A DNA stretch of 64,000 nt, from NCBI GenBank assembly GCA_046964515.1, contig JBKUYM010000004.1:1-64000 (forward strand), written 5' to 3'. Numbering within the stretch: position 1 is the first letter of the stretch; each line of letters starts with the position of its first letter. A model generated the notes under the pieces. That model saw only the letters and a list, made by a program, of their open reading frames with translations, was not told the DNA's origin and did no database searches. Shown in pieces: positions 17,076 to 26,338 of the stretch. This DNA comes from UMGS1663 sp046964515 (GTDB taxonomy: Bacteria; Bacillota; Clostridia; TANB77; CAG-508). A program made the translations under genes and the position numbers.

Positions 17076-18913
17076 TGCCAGGACCAATGGGAGGACCAGG
17101 TCATAGACCAGGTGCTAATATAGAAAAACCAAGTGATTTTAAAGGAACTACTAAAAAATTATTAAAGAATTACTTATCTCAATATAAAATAGCCCTTATC
17201 ATTGTTCTTATATTTGCCATAGGTGGAACAATCTTCACGATTGTAGGACCTAAAATTTTAGGAAATGCTACCACAGAAATTTTCAATGGATTAATTAGTA
17301 AATTATCTGGTGGAGCTGGCATCGATTTTGGAGCTATTGGAACCATACTTTTAACTTTGTTAGGCTTATATTTGTTAAGTGCACTATTTTCCTTCATTCA
17401 AGGTTTTGTAATGACAGGGGTAGCACAGAAATTAACTTTTCGTTTACGTAGTGATTTAATTACTAAAATTAATCGCCTACCAATGCGTTATTTTGATAAA
17501 AGGACACATGGAGAAGTCTTATCAATTATCACCAATGATATAGATACGCTTTCTCAAAATTTAAACCAGAGTATAACCCAAATTATTACTTCTATTTGTA
17601 CAATTATTGGAATTTTAATTATGATGTTTACAATTAGCTGGGAAATGACATTAGTGTCCTTAATTATTCTTCCTGTAGCATCTCTAATTGTAGGGTTTAT
17701 TGTAAAAAAATCACAAAAATATTTCCAAAGACAACAAGCCTATTTAGGTCATGTCAATGGGCAAGTAGAAGAAATTTATGGTGGGCATGATATTGTAAAA
17801 GCTTTTAATGGAGAGGAAAAAGCAATTAAAGCTTTTAGAAAAGAAAATGAAGAACTTTATCGTTCTGGATGGAAATCTCAATTTCTATCAGGTTTAATGC
17901 ATCCATTAATGAACTTTATAGGAAATGTAGGTTATGTGGCAGTGGCTATTTTAGGTGGTTATTTTGCTATACAAGGAAAAATTACAGTAGGAAATATTCA
18001 GTCTTTTATCCAATATAATAAACAATTTACACAACCAATTGCACAAATTGCACAAATATCTAGTATGTTGCAATCCATGGTAGCAGCAGCAGAAAGAGTA
18101 TTTGCCTTTTTAGAAGAACCAGAAGAAATACAAGATATTGAAAATGCAAAATCTACACAAGGATTAAATGGAAATGTAACATTTGACCACGTACATTTTG
18201 GATATGATGAAGATAAAACAATTATTAATGACTTTAATGCACAAATTAAAGATGGTCAAAAAATTGCTATTGTGGGACCAACAGGTGCTGGAAAAACAAC
18301 AATGGTAAAATTATTAATGCGTTTCTATGATGTGAATAGTGGTGCTATTTTAGTAGATGGAATTAATGTAAAAGACTTTAATAGAGGCGATTTACGTAAG
18401 ATGTTTGGTATGGTTTTACAAGATACATGGTTATTTGGTGGAACGATTAAAGATAATATCAAATATGGAAAACCAGATGCAACAGATACACAAGTGATAG
18501 AGGCAGCAAAAGCCGCACATGTGCATCATTTCATAAAAACTTTGCCAAATGCTTATGATATGGTATTAAATGAGGAATCTAGTAATGTATCAGCAGGACA
18601 AAAGCAATTATTGACAATTGCTAGAGTGATACTAGCAGATCCTAAAATTCTAATTTTAGATGAAGCAACAAGTTCTATTGATACAAGAACAGAAATTCAA
18701 ATTCAATCTGCGATGGATAATTTGATGAAAGGAAGAACTAGCTTCATTATTGCACATAGATTATCTACTATAAAAAATGCAGACTTAATTCTAGTTATGG
18801 ATCATGGTGATATTGTAGAACAAGGTACGCATGAAGAACTTCTTACTAAAAATGGCTTTTATGCAAATCTATATAACAGTCAATTTGAAGATTGTATAGA
18901 TGAAGCCGAATAA
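17075..18913 (+). CDS. Heterodimeric ABC exporter, catalytic subunit
   Basis: This 612-residue protein has a Pro/Gly-rich start (PGPMGGPGHRPG), six membrane helices (~residues 35-330) and a nucleotide-binding domain (~370-600). Walker A is GPTGAGKTT, the signature is SAGQKQL (second Gly replaced by Ala), Walker B LILDEATSS carries the catalytic Glu, and the H-loop is IAHRLST. It complements the degenerate first subunit, as in LmrCD- and BmrCD-like multidrug exporters. It ends with a clear terminator 27 bases downstream. Confidence 0.93.
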   Translation: MPGPMGGPGHRPGANIEKPSDFKGTTKKLLKNYLSQYKIALIIVLIFAIGGTIFTIVGPKILGNATTEIFNGLISKLSGGAGIDFGAIGTILLTLLGLYLLSALFSFIQGFVMTGVAQKLTFRLRSDLITKINRLPMRYFDKRTHGEVLSIITNDIDTLSQNLNQSITQIITSICTIIGILIMMFTISWEMTLVSLIILPVASLIVGFIVKKSQKYFQRQQAYLGHVNGQVEEIYGGHDIVKAFNGEEKAIKAFRKENEELYRSGWKSQFLSGLMHPLMNFIGNVGYVAVAILGGYFAIQGKITVGNIQSFIQYNKQFTQPIAQIAQISSMLQSMVAAAERVFAFLEEPEEIQDIENAKSTQGLNGNVTFDHVHFGYDEDKTIINDFNAQIKDGQKIAIVGPTGAGKTTMVKLLMRFYDVNSGAILVDGINVKDFNRGDLRKMFGMVLQDTWLFGGTIKDNIKYGKPDATDTQVIEAAKAAHVHHFIKTLPNAYDMVLNEESSNVSAGQKQLLTIARVILADPKILILDEATSSIDTRTEIQIQSAMDNLMKGRTSFIIAHRLSTIKNADLILVMDHGDIVEQGTHEELLTKNGFYANLYNSQFEDCIDEAE

Positions 18914-18940
18914 AAAAATAGAATCATAAGAAAACATAAA

Positions 18941-18979
18941 AAATATAGTATCTATGATATATAGATGCTATATTTTTAT
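18941..18979 (+). terminator. Terminator of the TetR/ABC exporter operon
   Basis: AAATATAGTATCTAT (18941-18955) pairs with ATAGATGCTATATTT (18961-18975), with one G-T pair, then TTATT. Confidence 0.8.
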
Positions 18980-18992
18980 TGCAGAAAAAGTA

Positions 18993-19052
18993 TTTACAAA
19001 AGTTTTTTATATGTTATAATAACATAAGTTATATAACAAAAGTTATTATAAG
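18993..19052 (+). promoter_or_regulatory. Promoter with AT-rich TetR operator dyads
   Basis: TTTACA (18993-18998), 16 bp, extended -10 TGT-TATAAT (19015-19020). GTTATAATAAC (19013-19023) and GTTATTATAAG (19042-19052) form an inverted pair around the perfect palindrome GTTATATAAC (19028-19037). It lies directly before the second tetR gene. Confidence 0.7.
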
Positions 19053-19066
19053 GGATGTGAAAATAT

Positions 19067-19645
19067 ATGCCACCAGCTAGGAAGATTCAAAAAGAAAATA
19101 TTATAGAAATGACTTATAAAATTGTAGAAAAGGAAGGCTTAAAAGCTGTTAATGCTAGAAGAATAGCCAAAGAATTAGGCTGCTCTGTACAACCAATTTT
19201 TCATAATTTTAGAGATATGGAAGAATTAAAAGAAATTGTCTATGAAAAAATTTATGAGACTTATAAAAAATGTATGCTTTCTGGAATAAAAGAAGAAAGA
19301 CCATATAAAGCTATGGGAAAATCATATATTCAATTTGCAAAGGATTTTCCAGAATTTTTTAAAATTCTTTTTATGCAAGAGACAAATTGGAAACCAGAAA
19401 AATTCATGATGACAGATAGTATTGGAGAGGAAGGAATCAGAAGTGGACAAAAAACATTTGGACTTTCCTATGAAGAACAAAAAGATTTCCATGTAAAAGT
19501 GTGGCTATTTACGCATGGCATTGCTACCTTAATAGCAACAAATACAGTTAGTTTTACACCGGAGGAAGTAGATACCTTATTAACAGATACGGTAAGACAA
19601 ATGTTAATTGGCTATAAGCAAGAAAAAGAGGAGAAAAAAGTATGA
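19067..19645 (+). CDS. TetR-family regulator of an ABC-2 transporter
   Basis: This 192-residue protein has an N-terminal helix-turn-helix (~residues 10-55: ARRIAKELGCSVQPIFHNFRDMEEL) typical of TetR, and a TetR_C-like helical domain afterward. Its stop codon overlaps the start of the next gene (ATGA), so it is translationally coupled to the transporter it probably controls. The dyads at 19013-19052 are its likely operators. It is not closely related to the TetR protein at 14071. Confidence 0.85.
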   Translation: MPPARKIQKENIIEMTYKIVEKEGLKAVNARRIAKELGCSVQPIFHNFRDMEELKEIVYEKIYETYKKCMLSGIKEERPYKAMGKSYIQFAKDFPEFFKILFMQETNWKPEKFMMTDSIGEEGIRSGQKTFGLSYEEQKDFHVKVWLFTHGIATLIATNTVSFTPEEVDTLLTDTVRQMLIGYKQEKEEKKV

Positions 19646-20580
19646 AAAATGTGGTAGAAATTAAGAATTTAACAAAAGAATATAAAACACTAAAGGCAAT
19701 AGATAACTTATCACTAGAAGTACATGAAGGAGAAATTCTTGGACTTTTAGGACCAAATGGAAGCGGTAAGTCTACAACCATAAATTGTATGTTATCCCTT
19801 TTAAATTTTACAGAAGGAAGCATCAAGCTGTTTGGTAAAGAAATGAAACCAGATGCTTACGATATTAAAAGAAAATTAGGCGTCGTATTTCAGGAAATAG
19901 CAGTATTTGAGGAATTAACAGTCTATGAGAATATAGACTATTTTTGTGGATTATATATTAAAGATAAACAAACTAGAAAACAGTACATAGAAGAAGCTAT
20001 AGAATTAGTAGGATTAGAAGAGTTTAAAAAGTTTTATCCAAAACAATTATCAGGAGGACTTTTAAGGAGGTTAAATATTGCCTGCGGTATTGCCCATAAA
20101 CCCGAACTAATTTTTCTAGATGAGCCAACTGTAGCCGTAGATCCACAAAGTAGAAATCACATATTAGATGGCATTAAAAAATTAAGAAAGCAAGGTGCCA
20201 CTATTGTATATACTACACATTATATGGAAGAAGTAGAAATCCTATGTGATAGAGTGATTATTTTAGATAAGGGAAAAGTGATAGCAAAAGGAACTTGTGA
20301 TGAATTAAAAGAGTTAGCAAAAATCGAAGAGAAAATATCTGTAGAGGTGCTAGATTTAAAGGAAAACTTAATAGAAAAAATGAAAACGATTTCAAATGTT
20401 GATGAAATAGCCTATGATGGAAACAGTTTATTAGTTACCTACAAAAAGGGAAAAAATAACTTGGTTTCTTTGATAGAATATTTAAAAGATGAAAAAATAG
20501 AATATAGCAAAATTTATTCACAAAGACCAACATTAAATGATGTATTCTTAGAATTAACAGGAAAGGAACTTCGTGATTAA
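19642..20580 (+). CDS. ABC transporter ATP-binding protein (ABC-2 / drug export type)
   Basis: This 312-residue cytoplasmic ATPase has Walker A GPNGSGKSTT (~residues 36-45), the Q-loop VVFQE, the variant signature LSGGLLRRLN (Leu-Leu in place of the usual Gln-Lys/Gln), Walker B LIFLDEPTVAVDP, and the H-loop TTHYMEE. The C-terminal ~80 residues form the accessory domain of DrrA/CcmA-like ATPases. It is followed by two permease genes that overlap each other, so the transporter is probably an ATPase dimer with a permease heterodimer. Confidence 0.9.
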   Translation: MKNVVEIKNLTKEYKTLKAIDNLSLEVHEGEILGLLGPNGSGKSTTINCMLSLLNFTEGSIKLFGKEMKPDAYDIKRKLGVVFQEIAVFEELTVYENIDYFCGLYIKDKQTRKQYIEEAIELVGLEEFKKFYPKQLSGGLLRRLNIACGIAHKPELIFLDEPTVAVDPQSRNHILDGIKKLRKQGATIVYTTHYMEEVEILCDRVIILDKGKVIAKGTCDELKELAKIEEKISVEVLDLKENLIEKMKTISNVDEIAYDGNSLLVTYKKGKNNLVSLIEYLKDEKIEYSKIYSQRPTLNDVFLELTGKELRD

Positions 20581-21763
20581 TATGTTTATTCATAACCTAA
20601 AATATGCCTTAAAAACACTTTTTAGAAGCAGAATGTTACTCTTTTGGACATTTGCATTTCCCATTATATTAGCAACTTTCTTCAATATGGCTTTTTCTAA
20701 TATTGAAAATAGTGAAAAACTAACCATTATCAATATCGCTATTGTAGATAATGCATACTTTGAAACGAATGAAATTTTTAGACAGGCTTTTAAACAATTA
20801 AGTGATGAAGAAAGTAGTAGTAGATTATTTAATACCCAATATGTAGATTATGAAGAAGCACAAAGACTACTAAAAGAAGATAAGATAACAGGCTACTTAT
20901 TTATGACAGAAGAAGAAAACAAGGTTATTGTAAATGGAAATGGTATGAATGAAACCATTTTTAAATATGCCACAGAAGAAATTATGCAGACAGCAGATAT
21001 GGTAGATTATCTTGCTACAGAAGAAATAGCAAAAGAAATGATAAATCAAAATCAAATCGTAAATTATGCAGGTATTTACCAAAATGTTATGGAAAAACTA
21101 CAAAAGCAAGATGTAAAAATACAAAACATAAGTAAGGATAACATGAGTTATACAATGGTGGAATTTTATACACTAATTGCCATGACTTGTTTATATGGTG
21201 GCATATTGGGAACAGTAGCCATTAATCAGAATTTAGCCAATATGAGTGCTAACGGTAAAAGGGTATCCGTTAGTCCTGTTAGTAAAAGTAAAATGATTTT
21301 CTCTAGTGTACTAGCTAGTTATATTACGCAATTGATAGGATTAGCTTTACTTTTTGTATATACCATTTTTGTTTTAAAAATAAATTATGGAAATAACTTT
21401 TTACTAATTCTTCTTTTAAGCTTATGTGGTTGTTTAGCGGGATTAACATTGGGTGTAGCCATTGGTTCTATTTTAAAGTCAAGTGATAATGTGAAAACAG
21501 GAGTGGTTATTTCCATTACAATGCTAGGCTGTTTTTTATCAGGAATGATGGGAATAACCATGAAATATGTAATAGATAAGAATATGCCAATTTTAAATAA
21601 AATCAATCCAGCGGGAATGATTACAGACGGATTTTATGCTTTATATTATTATGATACACTGAATCGTTATTGGGTAAATGTCATAAGCTTACTTATTTTT
21701 GCAGCCATCATGATAGCATTATCTATAACTAGTTTAAGGAGGCAAAAATATGACAGTATTTAA
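20573..21763 (+). CDS. ABC-2 permease, first subunit
   Basis: This 396-residue protein has an N-terminal helix (~residues 19-40), an external domain to ~195, then five helices in the C-terminal half (MTCLYGGILGTVAIN and following). It starts at GTG 20573 with AAAGGAA about 5 bases upstream; ATG 20582 is the alternative but sits 14 bases away. It overlaps the ATPase gene before it and the second permease after it, which indicates tight coupling. The substrate is unknown; control by TetR suggests export of a toxic compound. Confidence 0.85.
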   Translation: MINMFIHNLKYALKTLFRSRMLLFWTFAFPIILATFFNMAFSNIENSEKLTIINIAIVDNAYFETNEIFRQAFKQLSDEESSSRLFNTQYVDYEEAQRLLKEDKITGYLFMTEEENKVIVNGNGMNETIFKYATEEIMQTADMVDYLATEEIAKEMINQNQIVNYAGIYQNVMEKLQKQDVKIQNISKDNMSYTMVEFYTLIAMTCLYGGILGTVAINQNLANMSANGKRVSVSPVSKSKMIFSSVLASYITQLIGLALLFVYTIFVLKINYGNNFLLILLLSLCGCLAGLTLGVAIGSILKSSDNVKTGVVISITMLGCFLSGMMGITMKYVIDKNMPILNKINPAGMITDGFYALYYYDTLNRYWVNVISLLIFAAIMIALSITSLRRQKYDSI

Positions 21764-22901
21764 AACATTCTTAAAAGTATTAAATAAATGTAAAGTGCCT
21801 ATTATTATGTATACCGTATTTTTAATTGGTTTTGCTGGTTTTAATATGCAAACAAGTGATAGTAGTATAAATTTTGTGGAGAGTAAGCCCAATGTACTAA
21901 TTATCAATGAAGATGAGGAAATGGGAATAACTAAAGATTTGATGAAGTATATACAAAAAAATAGTCAAATAGTAGAAATTCAAAAGGATAATAAAGAGGC
22001 TGTAGAAGATGCCCTGTTTTATAGAGATGTTAACTATATTATTTATATTCCTAAACAGTATAGACAGGATTTCTTAGAAGGAAAAAATCCACAGATACAA
22101 ATAAAAAGTACAGGAGATTATCAGGCTTCTTATGCGGAGATGTTATTGAATAGGTATTTAAAAGTAGCAAATACTTATCAACAAAGTATAAAAGAAGAAG
22201 ATAGATTAATAGAAAAAATAAATGAAACTTTATCTAAGCAAACACAAGTAGAAATGACATCTAAGTTAGATGCCAATCAATTGAGTAAAGCAACTTTTTA
22301 TTACAATTTTGCTAATTATAGTATTTTAGCAGGGTGCGTATATGTTATTTGTTTAATATTATCTAGTTTTAAACAAGAAAATATACAAAAAAGAACGATG
22401 ATTAGTAGTATGAATTACAAAACATATAATAGAAAATTATTGTTAGCAAATAGTTTATTTGCAATAATACTATGGGCATTTTATGTGGCGTTGAGTTTTA
22501 TTTTGATAGGTGATGTGATGTTTACAATCCATGGGGGCATAATGATAATCAATTCCTTTATTTTTACAATTTGTACTCTGACGATTGCTATTCTTATAGG
22601 TAATTTAGTAAGTAACAAAAATGCAGTAAATGGTATTGTTAATGTCGTTGCGTTGGGAAGTAGTTTTTTATGTGGTGCTTTTGTACCAATGGAATGGTTA
22701 CCAGATTCTGTGTTAGGTATAGCACATATATTACCATCTTACTATTATATTAAAACGAATGAAATAGTAAAGACAATAGAAGTGTGGAATTTAGAGACGA
22801 TAAAGCCAATTCTCTTTAATAGTATAATGATTATTATATTCAGTAGTTTATTCATCATTATAACCAATATCGTTTCAAGGAAAAAGAGAAAAATTGCTTA
22901 A
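21750..22901 (+). CDS. ABC-2 permease, second subunit
   Basis: This 383-residue protein has the same layout as the preceding permease: one N-terminal helix (~residues 15-33), an external domain rich in K, E and Q to ~185, then five or six helices ending in a basic tail (SRKKRKIA). GGAGG lies before ATG inside the end of the upstream gene. Similar length and fold but low identity to the first permease suggest a heterodimeric channel. It is the last gene of the operon; a strong terminator follows within 25 bases. Confidence 0.83.
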   Translation: MTVFKTFLKVLNKCKVPIIMYTVFLIGFAGFNMQTSDSSINFVESKPNVLIINEDEEMGITKDLMKYIQKNSQIVEIQKDNKEAVEDALFYRDVNYIIYIPKQYRQDFLEGKNPQIQIKSTGDYQASYAEMLLNRYLKVANTYQQSIKEEDRLIEKINETLSKQTQVEMTSKLDANQLSKATFYYNFANYSILAGCVYVICLILSSFKQENIQKRTMISSMNYKTYNRKLLLANSLFAIILWAFYVALSFILIGDVMFTIHGGIMIINSFIFTICTLTIAILIGNLVSNKNAVNGIVNVVALGSSFLCGAFVPMEWLPDSVLGIAHILPSYYYIKTNEIVKTIEVWNLETIKPILFNSIMIIIFSSLFIIITNIVSRKKRKIA

Positions 22902-22923
22902 TCTATAGAAAAAATATAAAATT

Positions 22924-22957
22924 AAAAAAAGAATAGATTTTTCTATTCTTTTTTTGA
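22924..22957 (+). terminator. Terminator of the second TetR/ABC operon
   Basis: AAAAAAAGAATAGA (22924-22937) pairs with TCTATTCTTTTTTT (22942-22955). Confidence 0.88.
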
Positions 22958-23123
22958 TGGAATATAGGAAAATGGAAAATGATAAATTGTGTTAGAAAAG
23001 ATGTAAAACAATCTTCTAAAAATACATATCATACTATAAAAAGAATAAAAAAGTAGAGTCTTGTATACAATAGGAAATACAAAGAAAATGAATGAAAAAT
23101 TAAATAGAAAGAAGAATATAAAT

Positions 23124-24047
23124 ATGAAACAAGATATGATTATTATAGGTGGAGGACCAGCTGGTATGACAGCTGCCATATATGCTTTAAGAGCAGATAA
23201 AAAAGTATTAGTTTTAGAAAAAGAAGTAATTGGTGGAAAAATTGCAAGTGCAGGATTAGTGGAAAATTATCCAGGAATAGAAGCAATAAAAGGAATAGAA
23301 TTATCAGAGATTTTACAAAAACAAGTAGAAGCACTAGGAGGACAAATATTGCCAGAAGAAGTTATACAAATAGAGCCATATAAAAACCAAAAACAAGTAA
23401 TCACAAAGCAAAATCGATATATAGCAGATGTGGTTATTATAGCAACAGGGACAAAATATAAAACATTAGATTTAGAAAATGAGGAAAAATTATTAGGAAA
23501 AGGGATATCTTTTTGTGCTACTTGTGATGGCTTCTTTTATAAAGATAAGATTGTAGCCGTTATTGGTGGTGGCAATACAGCAGTATCTAATGCCCTGGAA
23601 TTAGCCAATATTTGCCATAAGGTATATATCCTTCAATTACTAAATCATTTAACAGCAGAATCCATTCTGATAACTAAATTAAAAGAAAAAAGTAATATTG
23701 AAATTTTATATAATACTTCTGTAAAAAGTTGGATAGGAGAAGAAAAAATAAGGGCTATAGAAATCATGGAACAGGGAAAGAAAAGGTTGATACAAGTAGA
23801 TGGCGTCTTTTTGTCCATTGGACAAATACCACAAACACAATTATTAAGTAGGCAGATTCATAAAACAGAAGAAAATTATATTATAACCAATGAAAAATTA
23901 ATGACAAATCAAGAGGGTGTTTTTGCAGCAGGAGATTGTGTAGAAAAACAGATAAGACAATTAACTACAGCCGTAAATGATGGAACAATAGCAGCAATGA
24001 ATGCGATTGCTTATATAGAACATTTAGATAAAGATAGAAAATCTTAA
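23124..24047 (+). CDS. trxB: Thioredoxin reductase-like flavoprotein
   Basis: This 307-residue cytoplasmic enzyme starts at ATG 23124, which puts the FAD-binding GGGPAGMTAA motif at the usual ~residue 9. The second Rossmann motif GGGNTA is at ~150, the redox pair is CATC in FCATCDGFFYK (~133-136), and the FAD-closing AAGDCVEKQIRQL is near the C-terminus. The order and spacing match low-molecular-weight TrxB, which passes electrons from NADPH to thioredoxin. The CxxC reads CATC, a normal variant. No thioredoxin gene is adjacent. A related ferredoxin- or NADH-dependent variant cannot be excluded. Confidence 0.85.
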   Translation: MKQDMIIIGGGPAGMTAAIYALRADKKVLVLEKEVIGGKIASAGLVENYPGIEAIKGIELSEILQKQVEALGGQILPEEVIQIEPYKNQKQVITKQNRYIADVVIIATGTKYKTLDLENEEKLLGKGISFCATCDGFFYKDKIVAVIGGGNTAVSNALELANICHKVYILQLLNHLTAESILITKLKEKSNIEILYNTSVKSWIGEEKIRAIEIMEQGKKRLIQVDGVFLSIGQIPQTQLLSRQIHKTEENYIITNEKLMTNQEGVFAAGDCVEKQIRQLTTAVNDGTIAAMNAIAYIEHLDKDRKS

Positions 24048-24141
24048 GAAAATTTTGAAAAAGCATTTGAAATTTGTAGAAAGTTGTGATATTTTATAAT
24101 AAGAAATGAAATACAATAAGAAATAAGGAGAGAAAAACAAA

Positions 24142-24456
24142 ATGGAAAGAGAAGTAAATGAAGAAAAAAGAAACAAATTTATGGAATATGCAGGAAAGAG
24201 AGTAAATAATGTATTACATGACATTCAAATTTTAGAACCAATGGCTAGAAGTAGTAGTTATGATTTTACGAAACAAGATATAGATGAGATGTTTCAAGCA
24301 ATGCAAGAAATATTAGATGAAGCAAAAGAAGAATTTTACAAAAAATTTGAAGAAAAAGAAAGAGCTGCTAAAAAAGTATTCTCTTTTGGAAATAGTGCGA
24401 GTAAATCAGAAGAGGTAGAGGAAAACAAAAATATAGAGGTATCAGTAGCAGAATAA
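24142..24456 (+). CDS. Conserved-looking helical protein of 104 residues, unknown
   Basis: This small, soluble, strongly charged protein is not recognised. It has a helical N-terminal region (MEREVNEEKRNKFMEYAGKR), a central amphipathic part, and a Lys/Glu-rich coiled segment (~residues 65-85) followed by a flexible acidic tail. AAGGAGA precedes the ATG, a TATAAT box lies at 24095-24100, and a perfect terminator follows, so it is a genuine single-gene unit. Confidence 0.6.
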   Translation: MEREVNEEKRNKFMEYAGKRVNNVLHDIQILEPMARSSSYDFTKQDIDEMFQAMQEILDEAKEEFYKKFEEKERAAKKVFSFGNSASKSEEVEENKNIEVSVAE

Positions 24457-24457
24457 T

Positions 24458-24492
24458 AAATAAGGAAGCTAACAATTGCTTCCTTATTTTCT
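24458..24492 (+). terminator. Intrinsic terminator
   Basis: AAATAAGGAAGC (24458-24469) pairs with GCTTCCTTATTT (24478-24489), then TCTG. Confidence 0.85.
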
Positions 24493-24558
24493 GTACTTTT
24501 AATTTATGCATTTATTATAAAATATAAGAATATAAAAATAAAAGAAAGGAACAGAAAA

Positions 24559-24978
24559 ATGGAATATAAAAAATTTAATCAAGAATATATTGTAAGAATA
24601 GATAGAGGAGAAGAAATTTTAGAACAAATTCGAAAAATTGCATTGACGGAGAATATTAAATTAGCAAAAGTAAGTGCATTAGGTGCTACAAATGATTTTA
24701 CAGTAGGTGTATATAAAATAAATGAAAAGAAGTATTATGCAAATTCCTTCCAAGGAGATTATGAAATTGTTTCTTTAACAGGTACGATAAATACAATGAA
24801 TGGTGAATTTTATACCCATATTCATATGAGTGCTGGAAATGAAAAAGGAGAAGTATTTGGAGGTCATTTAAATAGAGCTGTCGTAAGTGCTACTTGTGAA
24901 ATGATAATAACACAAATAGAAGGTAGTGTAGATAGAAAGTTAGATGAACAAATAGGGTTGAATTTATTTTTATTTTAA
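24559..24978 (+). CDS. PPC/DUF296-domain protein
   Basis: This 139-residue protein fits the PCC/PPC (DUF296) family throughout: GATNDFTVGVY (~residues 41-51), YEIVSLTGTI, the HIHMS histidine block, GGHLNRAVVSATCEMII, and GLNLFLF at the end. In plants this fold is part of AT-hook proteins. Bacterial single-domain members form trimers that may bind a metal or small ligand through the histidines; their role is not settled. It is a stand-alone gene whose stop codon runs into a long terminator palindrome. Confidence 0.85.
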   Translation: MEYKKFNQEYIVRIDRGEEILEQIRKIALTENIKLAKVSALGATNDFTVGVYKINEKKYYANSFQGDYEIVSLTGTINTMNGEFYTHIHMSAGNEKGEVFGGHLNRAVVSATCEMIITQIEGSVDRKLDEQIGLNLFLF

Positions 24979-25020
24979 CAAATGTGGTAGTTTTGGTTAA
25001 ACAGAACTACCACATTTGTT
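24977..25020. terminator. Long palindromic terminator with GTTAAAC-like loop
   Basis: AACAAATGTGGTAGTT (24977-24992) pairs perfectly with AACTACCACATTTGTT (25005-25020); the loop is TTGGTTAAACAG. The core resembles the GTTTAAAC palindromes at 37412 and 63356. Apart from the promoter at 25137, 25021-25213 is AT-rich and shows nothing else. Confidence 0.8.
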
Positions 25021-25136
25021 TATGTAAAACATGATATATAATAAGGTAAAAGGAGACTTTAAAATAAGGAAGAAATGAAATAAAATAAAAAATAATTAAT
25101 ATAGTGTGATTAAAACAGATAATACACGAAAATAAG

Positions 25137-25165
25137 TTGAAAAAATAAAAAGAATAGATTATAAT
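25137..25165 (+). promoter_or_regulatory. Promoter of the pilin-like beta-helix gene
   Basis: TTGAAA (25137-25142), 17 bp, TATAAT (25160-25165). Confidence 0.7.
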
Positions 25166-25213
25166 AAAATAGAAATACTAAAAAGAAAATAAAGTAAAAA
25201 GGAGAAGAAACAA

Positions 25214-26212
25214 ATGAAAAAACAAGAAACAGCAATTACATTAATCGCCTTAGTTATTACCATTATTATATTGATTATCTTAGCAGGTGTTAGCATAAAT
25301 ATGCTAGTTGGAGAAAACGGCATTATTACACAAGCACAAAAGGCAAAAGAAAATACACAAATAGCACAAGAAGAAGAACAAAAAAATCTGAACAGATTGG
25401 ATGAACAAATAGAAAATGAAGGTATGATTGTAGTCAAAATAGGAGATAAAGCCTATACTTCTATTCAAAAAGCAGTTGATAGTATACAAAGTAGTACAGA
25501 AGTAGCAAAAATTACTTTATTAGAAAATATAAAAGAAAATTTAGTAGTTGCAACAGATAAAAAGATAGAAATAGATTTAAACAGTAAAACTTGGCAAGGG
25601 TATATAAAAAATAATGGAATGTTATCATTGGGGAATGGAGTACTAGAGACAGATCAGGATATTGCCAATATAGAAAATAGTGGTACATTAACAATTAGAA
25701 GTGGCAAAATTGAAAGACTAGGTCAGAATGGTACTAGTATTATAAGTACAGGTATTTTAAATATAGAAGGTGGAAATATTATATCTAATGGTATATGCAT
25801 TTTAATAAATGATGGCAGTTTAAAAATGACAGGAGGAGAAATTTTAAATACAGATGAAAATGCTTCAGCAGCAGCTAATGCAAGAAGAGGTCAAGCTTTA
25901 GAAATTAACAAGGGAACTGTCTTACTAGAAGGAGGAACTATTATTTCTATGAAAGGAAGAGCTATTGGCAATCATGGAACAGTAACGATAAATGGAGCTA
26001 ATATAAGTTCAGGAGCTAGTATAGAAGAATTCTCCAATGTATTATCTACTGTTTGTAATTTCTATAATGCGGAAGGAGAAGAAACCTCTAAAATTACATT
26101 ACTTTCAGGAAATATCACTAACACTTATGGTGGATATGCTGTTTCTGCACCATTACCTACCATTTTTGAAAACAAAGGAGGAACGGTTACCGGAAAAATT
26201 TATCAACAATAA
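25214..26212 (+). CDS. Secreted protein: pilin-like N-terminus plus parallel beta-helix
   Basis: This 332-residue protein has at residues ~6-40 the shared segment AITLIALVITIIILIILAG followed by NMLVGENGIITQAQ, then a coiled linker to ~70. The rest is a run of short repeats with Gly turns (GTLTIRSGKIE, GILNIEGGNII, GSLKMTGGEI, GTVLLEGGTI, GTVTINGANI). These have the ~20-residue spacing of right-handed parallel beta-helices. Such repeats occur in adhesins and polysaccharide lyases; no catalytic site is evident. It is one of six proteins in the window that share this N-terminus. The predicted location is the outer cell surface. Confidence 0.75.
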   Translation: MKKQETAITLIALVITIIILIILAGVSINMLVGENGIITQAQKAKENTQIAQEEEQKNLNRLDEQIENEGMIVVKIGDKAYTSIQKAVDSIQSSTEVAKITLLENIKENLVVATDKKIEIDLNSKTWQGYIKNNGMLSLGNGVLETDQDIANIENSGTLTIRSGKIERLGQNGTSIISTGILNIEGGNIISNGICILINDGSLKMTGGEILNTDENASAAANARRGQALEINKGTVLLEGGTIISMKGRAIGNHGTVTINGANISSGASIEEFSNVLSTVCNFYNAEGEETSKITLLSGNITNTYGGYAVSAPLPTIFENKGGTVTGKIYQQ

Positions 26213-26225
26213 AATAGAAAAACAA

Positions 26226-26265
26226 AAATAAGAAACTATCATGAAAAAGAAGTTTCTTATTTTTT
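26226..26265 (+). terminator. Terminator of the beta-helix gene
   Basis: AAATAAGAAACT (26226-26237) pairs with AGTTTCTTATTT (26251-26262), then TTT. Confidence 0.82.
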
Positions 26266-26338
26266 ATATATAGATAGTTTGTATATTTCATCTGAAACTG
26301 GAAATACTGTAAATAGATTAAAAAGAAGGAGTGAAAAA

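Noticed and set aside
13120..19645. One joint operon from lgt to the second tetR
   Set aside because: Promoters with operators at 13941 and 18993 and a terminator at 18941 divide it into separate units.
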